Positions 26,076-34,973 of a stretch of DNA of 64,000 bases are shown piece after piece. The stretch lies in the NCBI GenBank assembly GCA_016928835.1, contig JAFGJW010000016.1, forward strand, positions 32,194 to 96,193, in the 5' to 3' direction. The stretch's first letter is position 1. Each line of letters begins with the position of its first letter. A program made the translations under genes and the position numbers. The stretch comes from Candidatus Woesearchaeota archaeon. Its GTDB lineage: Archaea; Nanobdellota; Nanobdellia; Woesearchaeales; GW2011-AR15. Below the pieces are notes generated by a model. That model made no database searches and was not told where the DNA came from. It saw only the letters and a list, made by a program, of their open reading frames with translations.

Positions 26076-28250
26076 ATGGCAAAAGATACTACTAATAAGA
26101 ATATTCTGAAGGAACTACCGAGTCCTCCAGAACTTAATCAAGACAGTTCTCCTGAGCAAAAAGCACCTACAAAAGGGTTTTTCGGCAAGCTCTTTCAGAA
26201 GAAACCAAAACAGGACAAGATAGTGAAAGAATACAATGATTTCATAAGCGATACAGAAGAAGACACACCTATCCCAGAGACCCCTTTACTTACTGATGAA
26301 AAGGATATTGAACTTGATATTCCAGAGCCGCCAAAAGAGATGGAAGAGATGCCTGCTAAGAAAAAAGTGGCTGAACAAGAAGAAGATTCACTTGAAGGTC
26401 TTGATATACCTGAGTTGCCCGACCTAAAAGAGTTTAAGGAAGATATGAAATTTGATGAAAAACCAGAAGATATTAAACCACAAGCGGCTTTGCCAGAACC
26501 TCCAAAATTTGCTGTTCAGGAAGATACGAAAACATCTGGCAAAAATAAAAAGGGCAAAGCAGATAAAAAGGGCCGAGAAAAATCTGATATTAAGGATATG
26601 CCCAAACCACCTAAGGAGCCTATTGATACGAAGCAAAAGTTTGAACTTGGCAATATTATCCCAGAACCTCCAAAGTTCATGGGCAAAGAGGTCTCAAAAC
26701 CGGAACTTCCCGCACGAGAACCTGTTGATTTTGAGGAAATGCCTGAATTCCATTTCAATGAACTGCCTTCAAAGGAAGATGAGCCAGAAGCATTAAAGAA
26801 AATTGAAGAGGAAAAGGTTAATATAGAATTGCCAGAAATAGATGAGAAAGAGCTGGAAAATTTGGAAAAAGGCTTTGATGTTAAGGAAAAAGAAGAAACA
26901 AAATTAGAACAAATAGATAAAAAAGAAGAAGAAGAACCAAAGAAAATAATTGAAGAGAAACAAGAAGAACCTTATGTACCAGCAGCCCTGAATGAAGTGA
27001 AGGGTATAGGGCCAAAGACAGAACAGGCTCTTAAAAAAATTAAAATCAAAACTGTTGACGAGCTTGCCGAAGCAGATCATAAGCATGTGGCAGACAAGCT
27101 AAAAATATCAGAAAAAAAAGCAAAAAAGATAATTAAACATGCTAAAAAAATATCAAAAAAGAAAAGAGCGAGCAGACCACAAGAAGAGCAGAAGAGCGGA
27201 ATCAGTGCATTGATCGAAGAGCTTGAAAAAGAAAAAGATGAGCTGCAGCAGCTAAAGAGAAAACTACCAGGCAAAGTAATTAAGATTAGAGGCCATGAGG
27301 ACATACTTAATCTTCTTGAGAAACTGGAAAAGAAAAAGCTTGAATTAATTGAATATGAGACAAAGCTGAAAGAGAAGGAAGAGACACTTGAAACCCATAA
27401 AGAAACACATAAAAGAGATGCTGAATATATAGACAAATTAAAAAGAAGACTAGATCATGATATCAGGGAAAGAACACAATACTTGGTTAATCTAGAAAAG
27501 GAATTCTTCAACCGCGGCCAGGAGCTGGCTAAGAGGCAGTCGGACACAGAGTTGAAAGAAGAACAGCTTAAAGAAAGAGGAGAAATGCTTCAGGATAAGG
27601 AGGCCAATCTGAAAAAGCTTGAGCATGGTTTGGAGGATAAAGAGATTACAGTAAAGGCTAAAGAAGACAAAGTGAAGAATATATTGAAAGAGATGGACAA
27701 GCAAAGCACTATGCTGAGACAAAAAGAAGAGGCACTAGAAAAGAGAGAGCTGGAATATCTAAAGAAGCTCGAGACATTGGAGGGCCACGAGAAAACAGTC
27801 AAGGAAGAACTTGAGCAGAAGAAGAAGGATCTTGAACACAAGGAGAAAAAATATTCTAAGAAGCTGAAAGAGGCAGAAAAAACAGAATTCCTCAAAGAAG
27901 AATTAGAGGACGAAAGAGACAAATTAGAAGATGATGAATTTAAGCAATACCTCCATGAAAAGCTTGGTCTAATCAAAGAGACTGGAGTAACAGTTGGTGA
28001 TGTTGAGACAACTCAACACCTTCACGTCCCAAAAGACAGTGAGTCTAGCGATGAAAATGTCAGTTCACTGATACACAAGTGCAGACATCTTGTTAAGATA
28101 GGAAGAATAAATGAAGCAAAGTTACTATATAATAAAGTAAGAGATAAGTTCTACAACCTTAGATTGGGCTCAGATCCAGAGAAAGAGACAGTATATAATG
28201 AGATAAGGGGACTTTATGACGAGATAAATTTGGCAGATTTGGGAAAATAA
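26076..28250 (+). CDS. Large coiled-coil protein with Pro-rich repeats and helix-hairpin-helix
   Basis: About 724 residues. Residues ~1-280 are acidic and disordered, with recurrent LPEPPKF/IPEPPKF-type Pro-Glu repeats. Residues ~300-360 hold a helix-hairpin-helix (NEVKGIGPKTEQALKKIKI, then a second VADKLKISEKKAKKIIKHA). Residues ~385-640 form a long Glu/Lys coiled coil. The last ~60 residues (LVKIGRINEAKLLYNKVRD) resemble a small TPR-like helical cap seen in archaeal coiled-coil proteins. It could be a structural or DNA-associated scaffold. Start choice is uncertain: ATGs at 26055 and 26076 both follow TATA-like boxes. Confidence 0.65.
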   Translation: MAKDTTNKNILKELPSPPELNQDSSPEQKAPTKGFFGKLFQKKPKQDKIVKEYNDFISDTEEDTPIPETPLLTDEKDIELDIPEPPKEMEEMPAKKKVAEQEEDSLEGLDIPELPDLKEFKEDMKFDEKPEDIKPQAALPEPPKFAVQEDTKTSGKNKKGKADKKGREKSDIKDMPKPPKEPIDTKQKFELGNIIPEPPKFMGKEVSKPELPAREPVDFEEMPEFHFNELPSKEDEPEALKKIEEEKVNIELPEIDEKELENLEKGFDVKEKEETKLEQIDKKEEEEPKKIIEEKQEEPYVPAALNEVKGIGPKTEQALKKIKIKTVDELAEADHKHVADKLKISEKKAKKIIKHAKKISKKKRASRPQEEQKSGISALIEELEKEKDELQQLKRKLPGKVIKIRGHEDILNLLEKLEKKKLELIEYETKLKEKEETLETHKETHKRDAEYIDKLKRRLDHDIRERTQYLVNLEKEFFNRGQELAKRQSDTELKEEQLKERGEMLQDKEANLKKLEHGLEDKEITVKAKEDKVKNILKEMDKQSTMLRQKEEALEKRELEYLKKLETLEGHEKTVKEELEQKKKDLEHKEKKYSKKLKEAEKTEFLKEELEDERDKLEDDEFKQYLHEKLGLIKETGVTVGDVETTQHLHVPKDSESSDENVSSLIHKCRHLVKIGRINEAKLLYNKVRDKFYNLRLGSDPEKETVYNEIRGLYDEINLADLGK

Positions 28251-28257
28251 TATTAAA

Positions 28258-29100
28258 ATGGTCCTTGAACAGTTTCTCCCTGCAGAGGTTGTTGAGAAAA
28301 GGCCTCTGCTCTCTTTTGTTCTTGGGTTTGTATATTCACTTGTCAGTATTTTTGTTGCTTCGCTAATCTTCAAATCAAGCTGTGGCCAGTTTGCAGTAGC
28401 ATTCGCTGCTCTGCTCCTGTTTCCCATTATTAATAGGATACTGCTCATTGAAGAGAAACAGGCATCGCACGAGAAGAAAATCTCTTTTAGGACGATACTC
28501 AGAGACCATTCGGATGTGTTTGAGGTCTTTTTGTTTATGTTTTTTGGCATATTTACTGCTTTTGTACTAGTGAGCCTCTTTGTTAAGTCTGATTCACTCG
28601 TCACACTATTTAATCCGCAATTAAGGAGAGTAGGTATTTTAGGTAATGTTTTTGCAGACCATGAACTATTCTGGAGAATCTATCTCAATAACCTACTTGT
28701 ATTGATAGTCTGTTTTCTTTTGTCAATATTCTATGGGGCTGGTTCAATTGTGTTCTTAGCGTGGAATGCCTCTGTATGGGGAGTATTCTTTGGCTATAGT
28801 GCAAGATACGCATTTGCTAAGCTGAGTCCTATTGTTGGCTTTATAACTTATACTCTTCCCTATGTTCCTCATATGATAACAGAAGCAACCAGCTATTTGT
28901 TCGGCGCATTTTCAGGAGGGATATTCAGCAGGGCTCTAAGCACAGAGCTGCTGCATGGCGATTACACTTTCAGCAAAAAGAAATTTATCATAGCAGATAG
29001 GAAGATATTCCAAGACTCTATCATGTTCCTGTTCCTAAGCTTTCTCATGGTAACTGTAGCTGCTATCCTAGAAGTCTATGTGTTTCCACTCATAATCTAA
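28258..29100 (+). CDS. SpoIIM family membrane protein
   Basis: 280 residues with five or six membrane helices. The pattern RDHSDVFEVFLFMFFGIF..., NNLLVLIVCFLLSIFYGAGSIVFLAWNASVWG and LPYVPHMITEATSYLFGAFSGG matches the archaeal stage II sporulation M-like (DUF95) family. Its bacterial relative acts in membrane remodelling; the archaeal role is unknown. It starts 7 nt after the coiled-coil gene, so the two are one transcript, suggesting membrane recruitment of that scaffold. Confidence 0.8.
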   Translation: MVLEQFLPAEVVEKRPLLSFVLGFVYSLVSIFVASLIFKSSCGQFAVAFAALLLFPIINRILLIEEKQASHEKKISFRTILRDHSDVFEVFLFMFFGIFTAFVLVSLFVKSDSLVTLFNPQLRRVGILGNVFADHELFWRIYLNNLLVLIVCFLLSIFYGAGSIVFLAWNASVWGVFFGYSARYAFAKLSPIVGFITYTLPYVPHMITEATSYLFGAFSGGIFSRALSTELLHGDYTFSKKKFIIADRKIFQDSIMFLFLSFLMVTVAAILEVYVFPLII

Positions 29101-29106
29101 GATATA

Positions 29107-29613
29107 TTACAACTTCCCACCACAACTGCTGCAGAACCTATGATGTCCGTGTACAGGGCTACCACAATTAGGACAGAATTTCTTAGCATGCTGAGTTTGA
29201 TGCATTGTATGATGTTCGGACGGTTGTGAATGACCCTGATGGGTATAGTGTGTTGTCTGATGCGGATGTGTCTGGTATTGGGAAGGATGAGTAGCTCTCT
29301 CAAATGCACCGCCTTGTTGAACTTGTTGTGGCTGTGCTGACTGCTGCATTCTACTATATTCTCTCTGGGCCCTTCTCCTCTCCACTTCTTCATCTGTATT
29401 TCTCCTCATCACTCTAACTTTAATTATGCCATATATTATCATAAGAACCCCAACAATCAGCGTAATTATAAAAAAATTAGTATTCTGTTTCCTAAGGAAT
29501 GCAAGGAAGAAAGAAATTACTGAAACTAACAAACCGACACCAATGAACACTACTCCCGGAATCTCTCCCACACTCATCACCAATCTAATGGTTGTAGATA
29601 ATACTTTCATCAT
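29107..29613 (-). CDS. Membrane protein with His/Gln-rich linker and C-terminal zinc ribbon
   Basis: 168 residues: two membrane helices in the first ~60, a basic stretch (RVMRRNTDEEVERRRAQREY), then a 70-residue linker dominated by His, Gln, Thr and Pro (HPHQTTHYTHQGHSQPSEHH), and a zinc ribbon CPNCGSPVHGHHRFCSSCGG at the end. The His-rich linker could bind metal ions. The start is uncertain: a TATA box at about 29617-29626 would favour the internal ATG at 29577. Convergent with the SpoIIM gene, 6 nt apart. Confidence 0.7.
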   Translation of the reverse strand: MMKVLSTTIRLVMSVGEIPGVVFIGVGLLVSVISFFLAFLRKQNTNFFIITLIVGVLMIIYGIIKVRVMRRNTDEEVERRRAQREYSRMQQSAQPQQVQQGGAFERATHPSQYQTHPHQTTHYTHQGHSQPSEHHTMHQTQHAKKFCPNCGSPVHGHHRFCSSCGGKL

Positions 29614-29705
29614 TATATAAATTTTTTTATTTAGAAAGTTTTTAAATTTGTTGGTTTTCCCATTTTTCAGTTAATTTTATAAAAAATACTGCTTTTGCAT
29701 TAAAT

Positions 29706-31058
29706 ATGGTCTTAGAGAAGTTGGGAGAATCCTTGAAAACAAGTCTAGAAAAGATAGCCAAGAGCATAATTGTAGATGATTCTTTAATTAACGACTTAGT
29801 GAAAGATATTCAGAGAGCATTATTACAATCAGATGTTCATGTACAGCTTGTTTTTGATCTCTCTAACAGGATAAAACAGAGAATCAAAGAGGAGAAAACT
29901 CCACCGGGTTTGACAAAAAAAGAACATCTAATCAAAATCGTCTATGAAGAATTAGTTATTCTTCTAGGTGGAGAAGGCGCAAAAATCAGCGTTGATAAAA
30001 GACCTTTTAAGATAATGCTTGTCGGCCTTTTTGGGAGCGGAAAGACAACAACAGCAGGTAAGTTGGCAAAATTCTTCCAGAAGAGGGCACTGAAAATTGC
30101 CATGATTCAATTGGACATATGGAGGCCTGCGGCATTAAAACAATTGCAGCAATTAGGCAAAAAATTAAATGTGCCAGTTTTTGGTGAAGAAAAAGTAAAA
30201 GATCCCATAAAGATATACAAGAAATATGAGGCACAGCTAAAAAAGTATGATCTAATCATTTTTGACACAGCTGGTAGAGATGCACTTTCTGCAGAGCTCA
30301 TCACCGAACTGAACAACATAAATAGAGCTGTAAAACCTACTGAAACTTTGCTCGTATTAAGCGGAGACATCGGACAGGCAGCTGAAAAACAGGCCAAAGC
30401 ATTTCACGAGACAGTTAACATTACAGGCATAATCATAACGAAACTTGAAGGAACAGCTAAGGGAGGAGGCTCGTTAATTGCCTGTTCTGTTACCAACGCC
30501 CCGGTCAAATTTATAGGGGTCGGCGAGCAGCTTTCTGATCTTGAGGAATTCAAGCCTGAGAATTTTGTTTCAAGGCTGCTGGGCATGGGGGATATTGAAA
30601 CTTTGCTTGAGAAGGCAAAAGAGGCAATAGATGAAGACAAAGCAGAAGACCTCGGGAAGAAATTTCTCAAAGGTGATTTTACTCTAATTGACTTATATGA
30701 ACAGATGGAAGCAATGAAGAGGATGGGTCCCCTGTCAAAGGTTATGGAACTAGTTCCAGGCATGGGCCAGTTGAAGCTACCAAAAGACATGATTAATGTC
30801 CAGGAGGAAAAGCTCAAAAAATGGAGATTTATCATGGACAGTATGACAAAGGTAGAGCTTGAAGACCCTGAAATAGTATCAGGAGCGAGAGCAGAAAGAA
30901 TTGCAAAGGGTTCTGGCACAAAAATAAGTGAAGTCAGAGAATTAATTAAACAATATAGGCAAACTAAAAAACTGATGAAAATGTTCAAAGGCGATAGTCT
31001 TAAAGATATGGAAAAGATGATGAAAAAACTTGGCAAATCCAACATGAAATTCTTCTAA
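29706..31058 (+). CDS. srp54: Signal recognition particle 54 kDa protein
   Basis: 450-residue SRP GTPase that binds signal peptides and 7S RNA and docks with FtsY. The N domain is followed by G motifs GLFGSGKTTTAGKLA (G1), DIWRPAALKQL, DTAGRDALS (G3) and TKLEGTAKGGG (G4). The Met-rich M domain has MGPLSKVMELVPGMGQ and GSGTKISEVRELIKQY. The G1 loop has Phe where most have Gln (GLQGSGKTT). It precedes dihydroorotase by one base and is probably co-transcribed with it. Confidence 0.95.
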   Translation: MVLEKLGESLKTSLEKIAKSIIVDDSLINDLVKDIQRALLQSDVHVQLVFDLSNRIKQRIKEEKTPPGLTKKEHLIKIVYEELVILLGGEGAKISVDKRPFKIMLVGLFGSGKTTTAGKLAKFFQKRALKIAMIQLDIWRPAALKQLQQLGKKLNVPVFGEEKVKDPIKIYKKYEAQLKKYDLIIFDTAGRDALSAELITELNNINRAVKPTETLLVLSGDIGQAAEKQAKAFHETVNITGIIITKLEGTAKGGGSLIACSVTNAPVKFIGVGEQLSDLEEFKPENFVSRLLGMGDIETLLEKAKEAIDEDKAEDLGKKFLKGDFTLIDLYEQMEAMKRMGPLSKVMELVPGMGQLKLPKDMINVQEEKLKKWRFIMDSMTKVELEDPEIVSGARAERIAKGSGTKISEVRELIKQYRQTKKLMKMFKGDSLKDMEKMMKKLGKSNMKFF

Positions 31059-31059
31059 A

Positions 31060-32373
31060 ATGTCTCTCTTAATTACAAACTGTAAGACCATTGATGGTAA
31101 CAAGACAAACTTAAGAAATATTGTGATAGATAAAGGCAAAATTATTAAGATATCTAACGGAATATGCGAAACAGAAAAAAGGTTGGATGCTGAGCACAAT
31201 TATTGTATTCCGGGATGCATTGATGTCCATGTTCATATGCGTGAACCAGGTGAGGAATGCAAAGAGGATTGGCTTACTGGAAGTATGGCTGCAGCACATG
31301 GAGGTGTAACCACTGTTTTAGATATGCCAAACAACAAAAGACCTGTAACAAGCAAGGAAGAACTGGTAAAAAAGTCAAGGATTGCCTCATCAAAATCACT
31401 AGTTAATTTCGGTCTCTACTTTGGCATATCAGAAGATAATTTAGATAGGTTATATAATGTAAAGGATTTAGTCTGCGGATATAAACTGTATATGACCTCC
31501 AGCGGAATCAGTCTGGATAAAAAAAGACTATGTGAAAGAGCATTCAAGGAGGTGGCAAAAACTTCTAGAATATTGGTGATACATGCAGAAAACTCTATTA
31601 TCAACAAAAGGTATTTAGCTGCAAATAAGCACAGGACAGATAATCTTTGCTACGCAGACTCAAGACCAAATAAATCTGAGGAAGAAGCTATCAGGTTCTG
31701 CATTAACATGGCAAAAAAGTACAGAACTAAGGTCCATATAACCCATTTGTCAACAAAAGAAGGATTGAAATTAATAAAAGAAGCCAAAGAGGCTGGTGTT
31801 GATATAACATGCGACACCACCCATACATACCTATTTCTCAACAGAAAAGATTTAGAGGAGCAGGGAGCATTTGCCAAGGTGAATCCTCCAGTAAGGACCA
31901 TATATGACCAGAAATCACTCTGGGAGGGTATTCAAACAGGCATAATTGATATTATTGCTACAGACCATGCTCCTCATACAATTGAGGAAAAGTCTGGAGA
32001 TTTTTTCAATGCGCCGTGCGGTGTCCCCAATCTGGACTGCTTTCTCCCTTTGCTGTTGGACAAAATAAGTGATAAGAAATTAAGTTTACAAAAGATTGTC
32101 GAGTTGACAGCAAAGACTCCTGCTAAAAGGTTCAAGATTGGAAAAAAGGGTATTATTAAGGAAGGGTATGACGCAGATCTAGTAATAGTAGACCTAGATA
32201 AAGAGTCTAGTATTCAACAGAATGATTTAAAAACTAAATGCAGATGGAGCCCATTTGTTGGAAGGAAAGTTAAAGGACAAATAATCACAACAATTGTTGG
32301 AGGTAACCTAGTTTATCACAAGGGTGTTTTCTTGCATCAAAGCAAAGGAAAACAGATTTTCACAAATAGGTAG
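31060..32373 (+). CDS. pyrC: Dihydroorotase
   Basis: 437-residue amidohydrolase for the third step of pyrimidine synthesis, closing carbamoyl aspartate to dihydroorotate. Metal ligands appear in DVHVHMREPGEE (HxH), the carboxylated Lys in GYKLYMTSSG, His in VIHAENS and HITHLST, and Asp in IATDHAPHT; NAPCGVPNLD is the substrate loop. Length is typical of class I type enzymes. It begins one base after srp54. No other pyrimidine gene is nearby except prs at the window start. Confidence 0.93.
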   Translation: MSLLITNCKTIDGNKTNLRNIVIDKGKIIKISNGICETEKRLDAEHNYCIPGCIDVHVHMREPGEECKEDWLTGSMAAAHGGVTTVLDMPNNKRPVTSKEELVKKSRIASSKSLVNFGLYFGISEDNLDRLYNVKDLVCGYKLYMTSSGISLDKKRLCERAFKEVAKTSRILVIHAENSIINKRYLAANKHRTDNLCYADSRPNKSEEEAIRFCINMAKKYRTKVHITHLSTKEGLKLIKEAKEAGVDITCDTTHTYLFLNRKDLEEQGAFAKVNPPVRTIYDQKSLWEGIQTGIIDIIATDHAPHTIEEKSGDFFNAPCGVPNLDCFLPLLLDKISDKKLSLQKIVELTAKTPAKRFKIGKKGIIKEGYDADLVIVDLDKESSIQQNDLKTKCRWSPFVGRKVKGQIITTIVGGNLVYHKGVFLHQSKGKQIFTNR

Positions 32374-32472
32374 GGCAAGCTCATAACAAACATTATTACT
32401 TAAAATTTATCCTAGTACTAATAAATAAATTTAAATAAATTGAAATAAATTAGTGTTGAAGGGGAGCTTAAT

Positions 32473-33669
32473 TTGAAAAAACCATTTATTTTATTAATGC
32501 TACTTTTGCTTCTATCCTGCCCTATATATGCAGTAACAATCGGTGTAAGCCCGAGCATAATAAACTCCAGGAATATGATTAGGGGGGGATATGCTGAAAA
32601 TATGATACTTATTAGTACAAATACCCCTTCAGAGCTGTGGGGACATTTTGAAATAGAGGAGGAATTTATTAGCTGGATCTCTTTTGAGCCGGAGAGCGAG
32701 CAATTTACAATATCCTCTGCAAACCCGTACGGTGTCAAGATTATTATAACGCCTCCAGAAGACACACCGAATGGTAATTATAGCACGCTGATTACAATAC
32801 TATCTGACGCCATAGTCAGTCCTGAAAGAGGAGCAGGAAGCAGCGTAATTGCAGCAATTGGTCTAAGACTTAATATAGAAGTAACAGATGTTGAGACAGT
32901 CATGTGCAATGCAGGAGCATTATATATCTCTGCTACAGAAATAGGAGAACCATTTACAGTTGGAGCAACTGTACTCAATACAGGCAATATCAGGTTAAGA
33001 CCTACTTTCCTCCTTGAAGTCTATGATCAGGATCAGGAGAATCTTTTAATGAGGAAGACATTTGCGGCCAAAGATAGGATATTGCCTACTACCTCAGGAA
33101 GAGTGTTCCAAGAAGTGGAGCATAATCTTGAGATAGGCCAATATTTTGCACAGCTCACAGTCACAGAATGCGAAGCAAGTGCCGTATTGACTTTCGATGT
33201 GGTTGAGAGAGGAGGTATTGTAGATACCGGGGAACTAATGGTTATTAGGACTAATGAATATGCCTATGTTGATCAGCCGACCCCCATCGTACCATTATTC
33301 AGGAACACAGGCCCCAGAAATGTGGTTGCGAAGTTCAAAGGCCAAATCGAATCACTTGATGACAAGTCAATAGTCTCAATTCTTGAATCTGATGAACTCC
33401 AGGTGCTGCCTGGTGAAACAATGGAGTTCCCCATGTTTTTTATTCCAGAAAAGGCAGGAAAATACCAGGTCTCTGGAAGAGTATTTTATAATAAGAAGAT
33501 TACATTTGAAGAAAAGAGCAAAGTTTTTGAAGTTGTGAGAGGGAAAAAAGAAGCACCTAAACTAGGTGTTATAATATTGATAATAATCTATCTAATAATT
33601 GGGCTGTTAATTTTCATTCTTATTGGTTTAATTAGGAAAGAAAGGAAAAAATTCAGAAAAAGGTTCTAA
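32473..33669 (+). CDS. Exported beta-rich protein with C-terminal membrane anchor
   Basis: 398 residues: signal peptide (MKKPFILLMLLLLLSCPIYA), three or four Ig-like beta domains recognisable by alternating strands and motifs such as VLNTGNIRLRPTF and FRNTGPRNVVAKF (the NTG of COG1470-like domains), and a C-terminal transmembrane helix near 370-390 followed by basic RKERKKFRKRF. It is displayed on the cell surface. The start is TTG at 32473 with GGGGAG 7 nt upstream. Similar in design to the gene at 61952-63367; it may serve in adhesion or envelope structure. Confidence 0.7.
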   Translation: MKKPFILLMLLLLLSCPIYAVTIGVSPSIINSRNMIRGGYAENMILISTNTPSELWGHFEIEEEFISWISFEPESEQFTISSANPYGVKIIITPPEDTPNGNYSTLITILSDAIVSPERGAGSSVIAAIGLRLNIEVTDVETVMCNAGALYISATEIGEPFTVGATVLNTGNIRLRPTFLLEVYDQDQENLLMRKTFAAKDRILPTTSGRVFQEVEHNLEIGQYFAQLTVTECEASAVLTFDVVERGGIVDTGELMVIRTNEYAYVDQPTPIVPLFRNTGPRNVVAKFKGQIESLDDKSIVSILESDELQVLPGETMEFPMFFIPEKAGKYQVSGRVFYNKKITFEEKSKVFEVVRGKKEAPKLGVIILIIIYLIIGLLIFILIGLIRKERKKFRKRF

Positions 33670-33680
33670 AATAAATAATA

Positions 33681-34097
33681 CTATTTCTTCTTTTTCTCAA
33701 AACTATAGGCAGGTTTCTGCAGCTCCTGCAACCACATCAAGCCGATTCTCATCATATCTTTGTTGAATTTGTCTGAAAGCCTATACTTTTTATTATACAG
33801 GTCATAATCAATAAGGCCCATGCTTTTCATAGGTGTAAGAATCCTGTCATAAAACTGTCTTTTATTATACGAGACTTTTACTTTCTTACCCCGATAAGGC
33901 GGCTCATCTATTTCGCCTACATAGGTCCCCTCATGGAGTTGTGTAGCAAAGAGACTCATCTCTGTTTTGCCTATCTCGCTGCCTTGCTGCTTCATATAGT
34001 TAATAAGAAGTTTTGCTACAATCTCCTGCTGCTTAGTAGAGAAAATAATCTCAAATATATCATCAGGTAAATTAAATCGGTCGTATAATATTACCAT
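33681..34097 (-). CDS. Putative winged-helix DNA-binding protein
   Basis: 138 residues. The layout KQQEIVAKLLINYMKQQGSE, KTEMSLFATQLHEG, then RQFYDRILTPMKSMGLIDYD and KKYRLSDKFNKDM resembles a winged helix with the recognition helix around residues 75-95. GGGGGTG precedes the ATG by 5 nt. The promoter contains a 26-nt element shared with the MFS transporter gene at 35.9 kb, suggesting autoregulation. Fold assignment is by pattern only. Confidence 0.55.
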   Translation of the reverse strand: MVILYDRFNLPDDIFEIIFSTKQQEIVAKLLINYMKQQGSEIGKTEMSLFATQLHEGTYVGEIDEPPYRGKKVKVSYNKRQFYDRILTPMKSMGLIDYDLYNKKYRLSDKFNKDMMRIGLMWLQELQKPAYSFEKKKK

Positions 34098-34108
34098 TTA
34101 CACCCCCT

Positions 34109-34134
34109 TAGTATATAAGGAAGTATATTGATAT
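34109..34134. promoter_or_regulatory. Shared operator-like element, copy 1
   Basis: A 26-nt stretch built of TAGTATATAA, two variable bases, AAGTATATT, one variable base and ATAT. It differs at only three positions from 35902-35927. It lies 12-37 nt before the start of the putative winged-helix gene, overlapping its core promoter. The surrounding 216-nt gap (34098-34313) otherwise contains only AT-rich promoter sequence for this gene and for the Dph2-like gene. Confidence 0.4.
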
Positions 34135-34313
34135 TTAAAAACTTTTCCCTATTTACAATTTGTGTAGTAGATTGACAAGTGTAAAAAGAATACACTGAGA
34201 TTATCAATGAGCTAGTAGTAATAATAATTTTTAAAAAAGATTTTATATATTACTTAGATATTACAGAAAATAGATTAAAATATTGAAAATTCAGTAAAAC
34301 AAAAGATAACAAA

Positions 34314-34973
34314 ATGAAGACACTATTCATTGAAGCGAAATACAAAGGAAAGGTAAAACTGCCAATCAAACTGGTTAAACAGCTTCCTAAGACAATTGGA
34401 TTATTTGCAGCTGTTCAATTTATAGATTCTTTAAAAGATATAAAAAAACAGTTGGAAAAAAGTGACAAAAGAGTTAAATTATTCAAAACAAAGCATACAA
34501 AATATCCCGGACAGCTGCTGGGTTGCAGTATTGAACAATTCTCAGGAGTTGATGCATTTCTTTATATAGGAGATGGTTTGTTTCATCCAAAAGCACTGGT
34601 CATGAAGAATAATAAGCCGGTTTATGTTTACAATCCACTAAACAAATCAGTAAAAACAATAACAAGAAGAGATATAGATAGACTATTAAAAAAACAAAAA
34701 GGCGCTTATTTACGATTCTTAGAAAGCAAAGAGATTGGAGTTCTCATTTCAATAAAACCAGGCCAAAACCAGCTTAAACGTGCTTTAAAATTAAAAGAAG
34801 CGTACCCTGACAAAAATTTTTATTTTTTGGTTTTTGATACTGTTGATTTTTCACAGCTGGAGAATTTTCCTTTTATAGAGTGCTTTATAAATACTGCCTG
34901 CCCCAGGATTGGGTTGGATGACTCTAGCAAAATAAAAAAACCAATATTGAATATTGGAGATATTCATTCTTGA
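34314..34973 (+). CDS. Diphthamide synthase Dph2-like protein lacking the first domain
   Basis: 219 residues against ~330-340 for archaeal Dph2, the radical enzyme that transfers 3-amino-3-carboxypropyl to a His of EF-2. The sequence aligns with domains 2 and 3: KTIGLFAAVQFIDSLKDIKKQ, GQLLGCS (second cluster Cys), FLYIGDGLFHPKALV and INTACPRIGLDD (third Cys). The first domain with its cluster Cys (usually in a GACD context) is absent and no frame upstream supplies it. The start follows a long AT-rich promoter. Either a minimal enzyme or one half of a split enzyme. Confidence 0.75.
   Translation: MKTLFIEAKYKGKVKLPIKLVKQLPKTIGLFAAVQFIDSLKDIKKQLEKSDKRVKLFKTKHTKYPGQLLGCSIEQFSGVDAFLYIGDGLFHPKALVMKNNKPVYVYNPLNKSVKTITRRDIDRLLKKQKGAYLRFLESKEIGVLISIKPGQNQLKRALKLKEAYPDKNFYFLVFDTVDFSQLENFPFIECFINTACPRIGLDDSSKIKKPILNIGDIHS

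Noticed and set aside
27590..27976. Long Ser/Phe-rich minus-strand frame inside the coiled-coil gene
   Set aside because: Antisense of Glu/Lys coiled-coil codons always yields Ser/Phe/Leu runs; not a gene.
30404..31045. A 213-codon minus-strand frame within srp54
   Set aside because: Shadow of the conserved M and G domains; no promoter or ribosome-binding site and low-complexity product.
34314..34973. Short Dph2 as a simple 5' frameshift
   Set aside because: The 216-nt gap upstream contains no readable remnant of domain 1 in any frame, so a frameshift within this window does not explain it.
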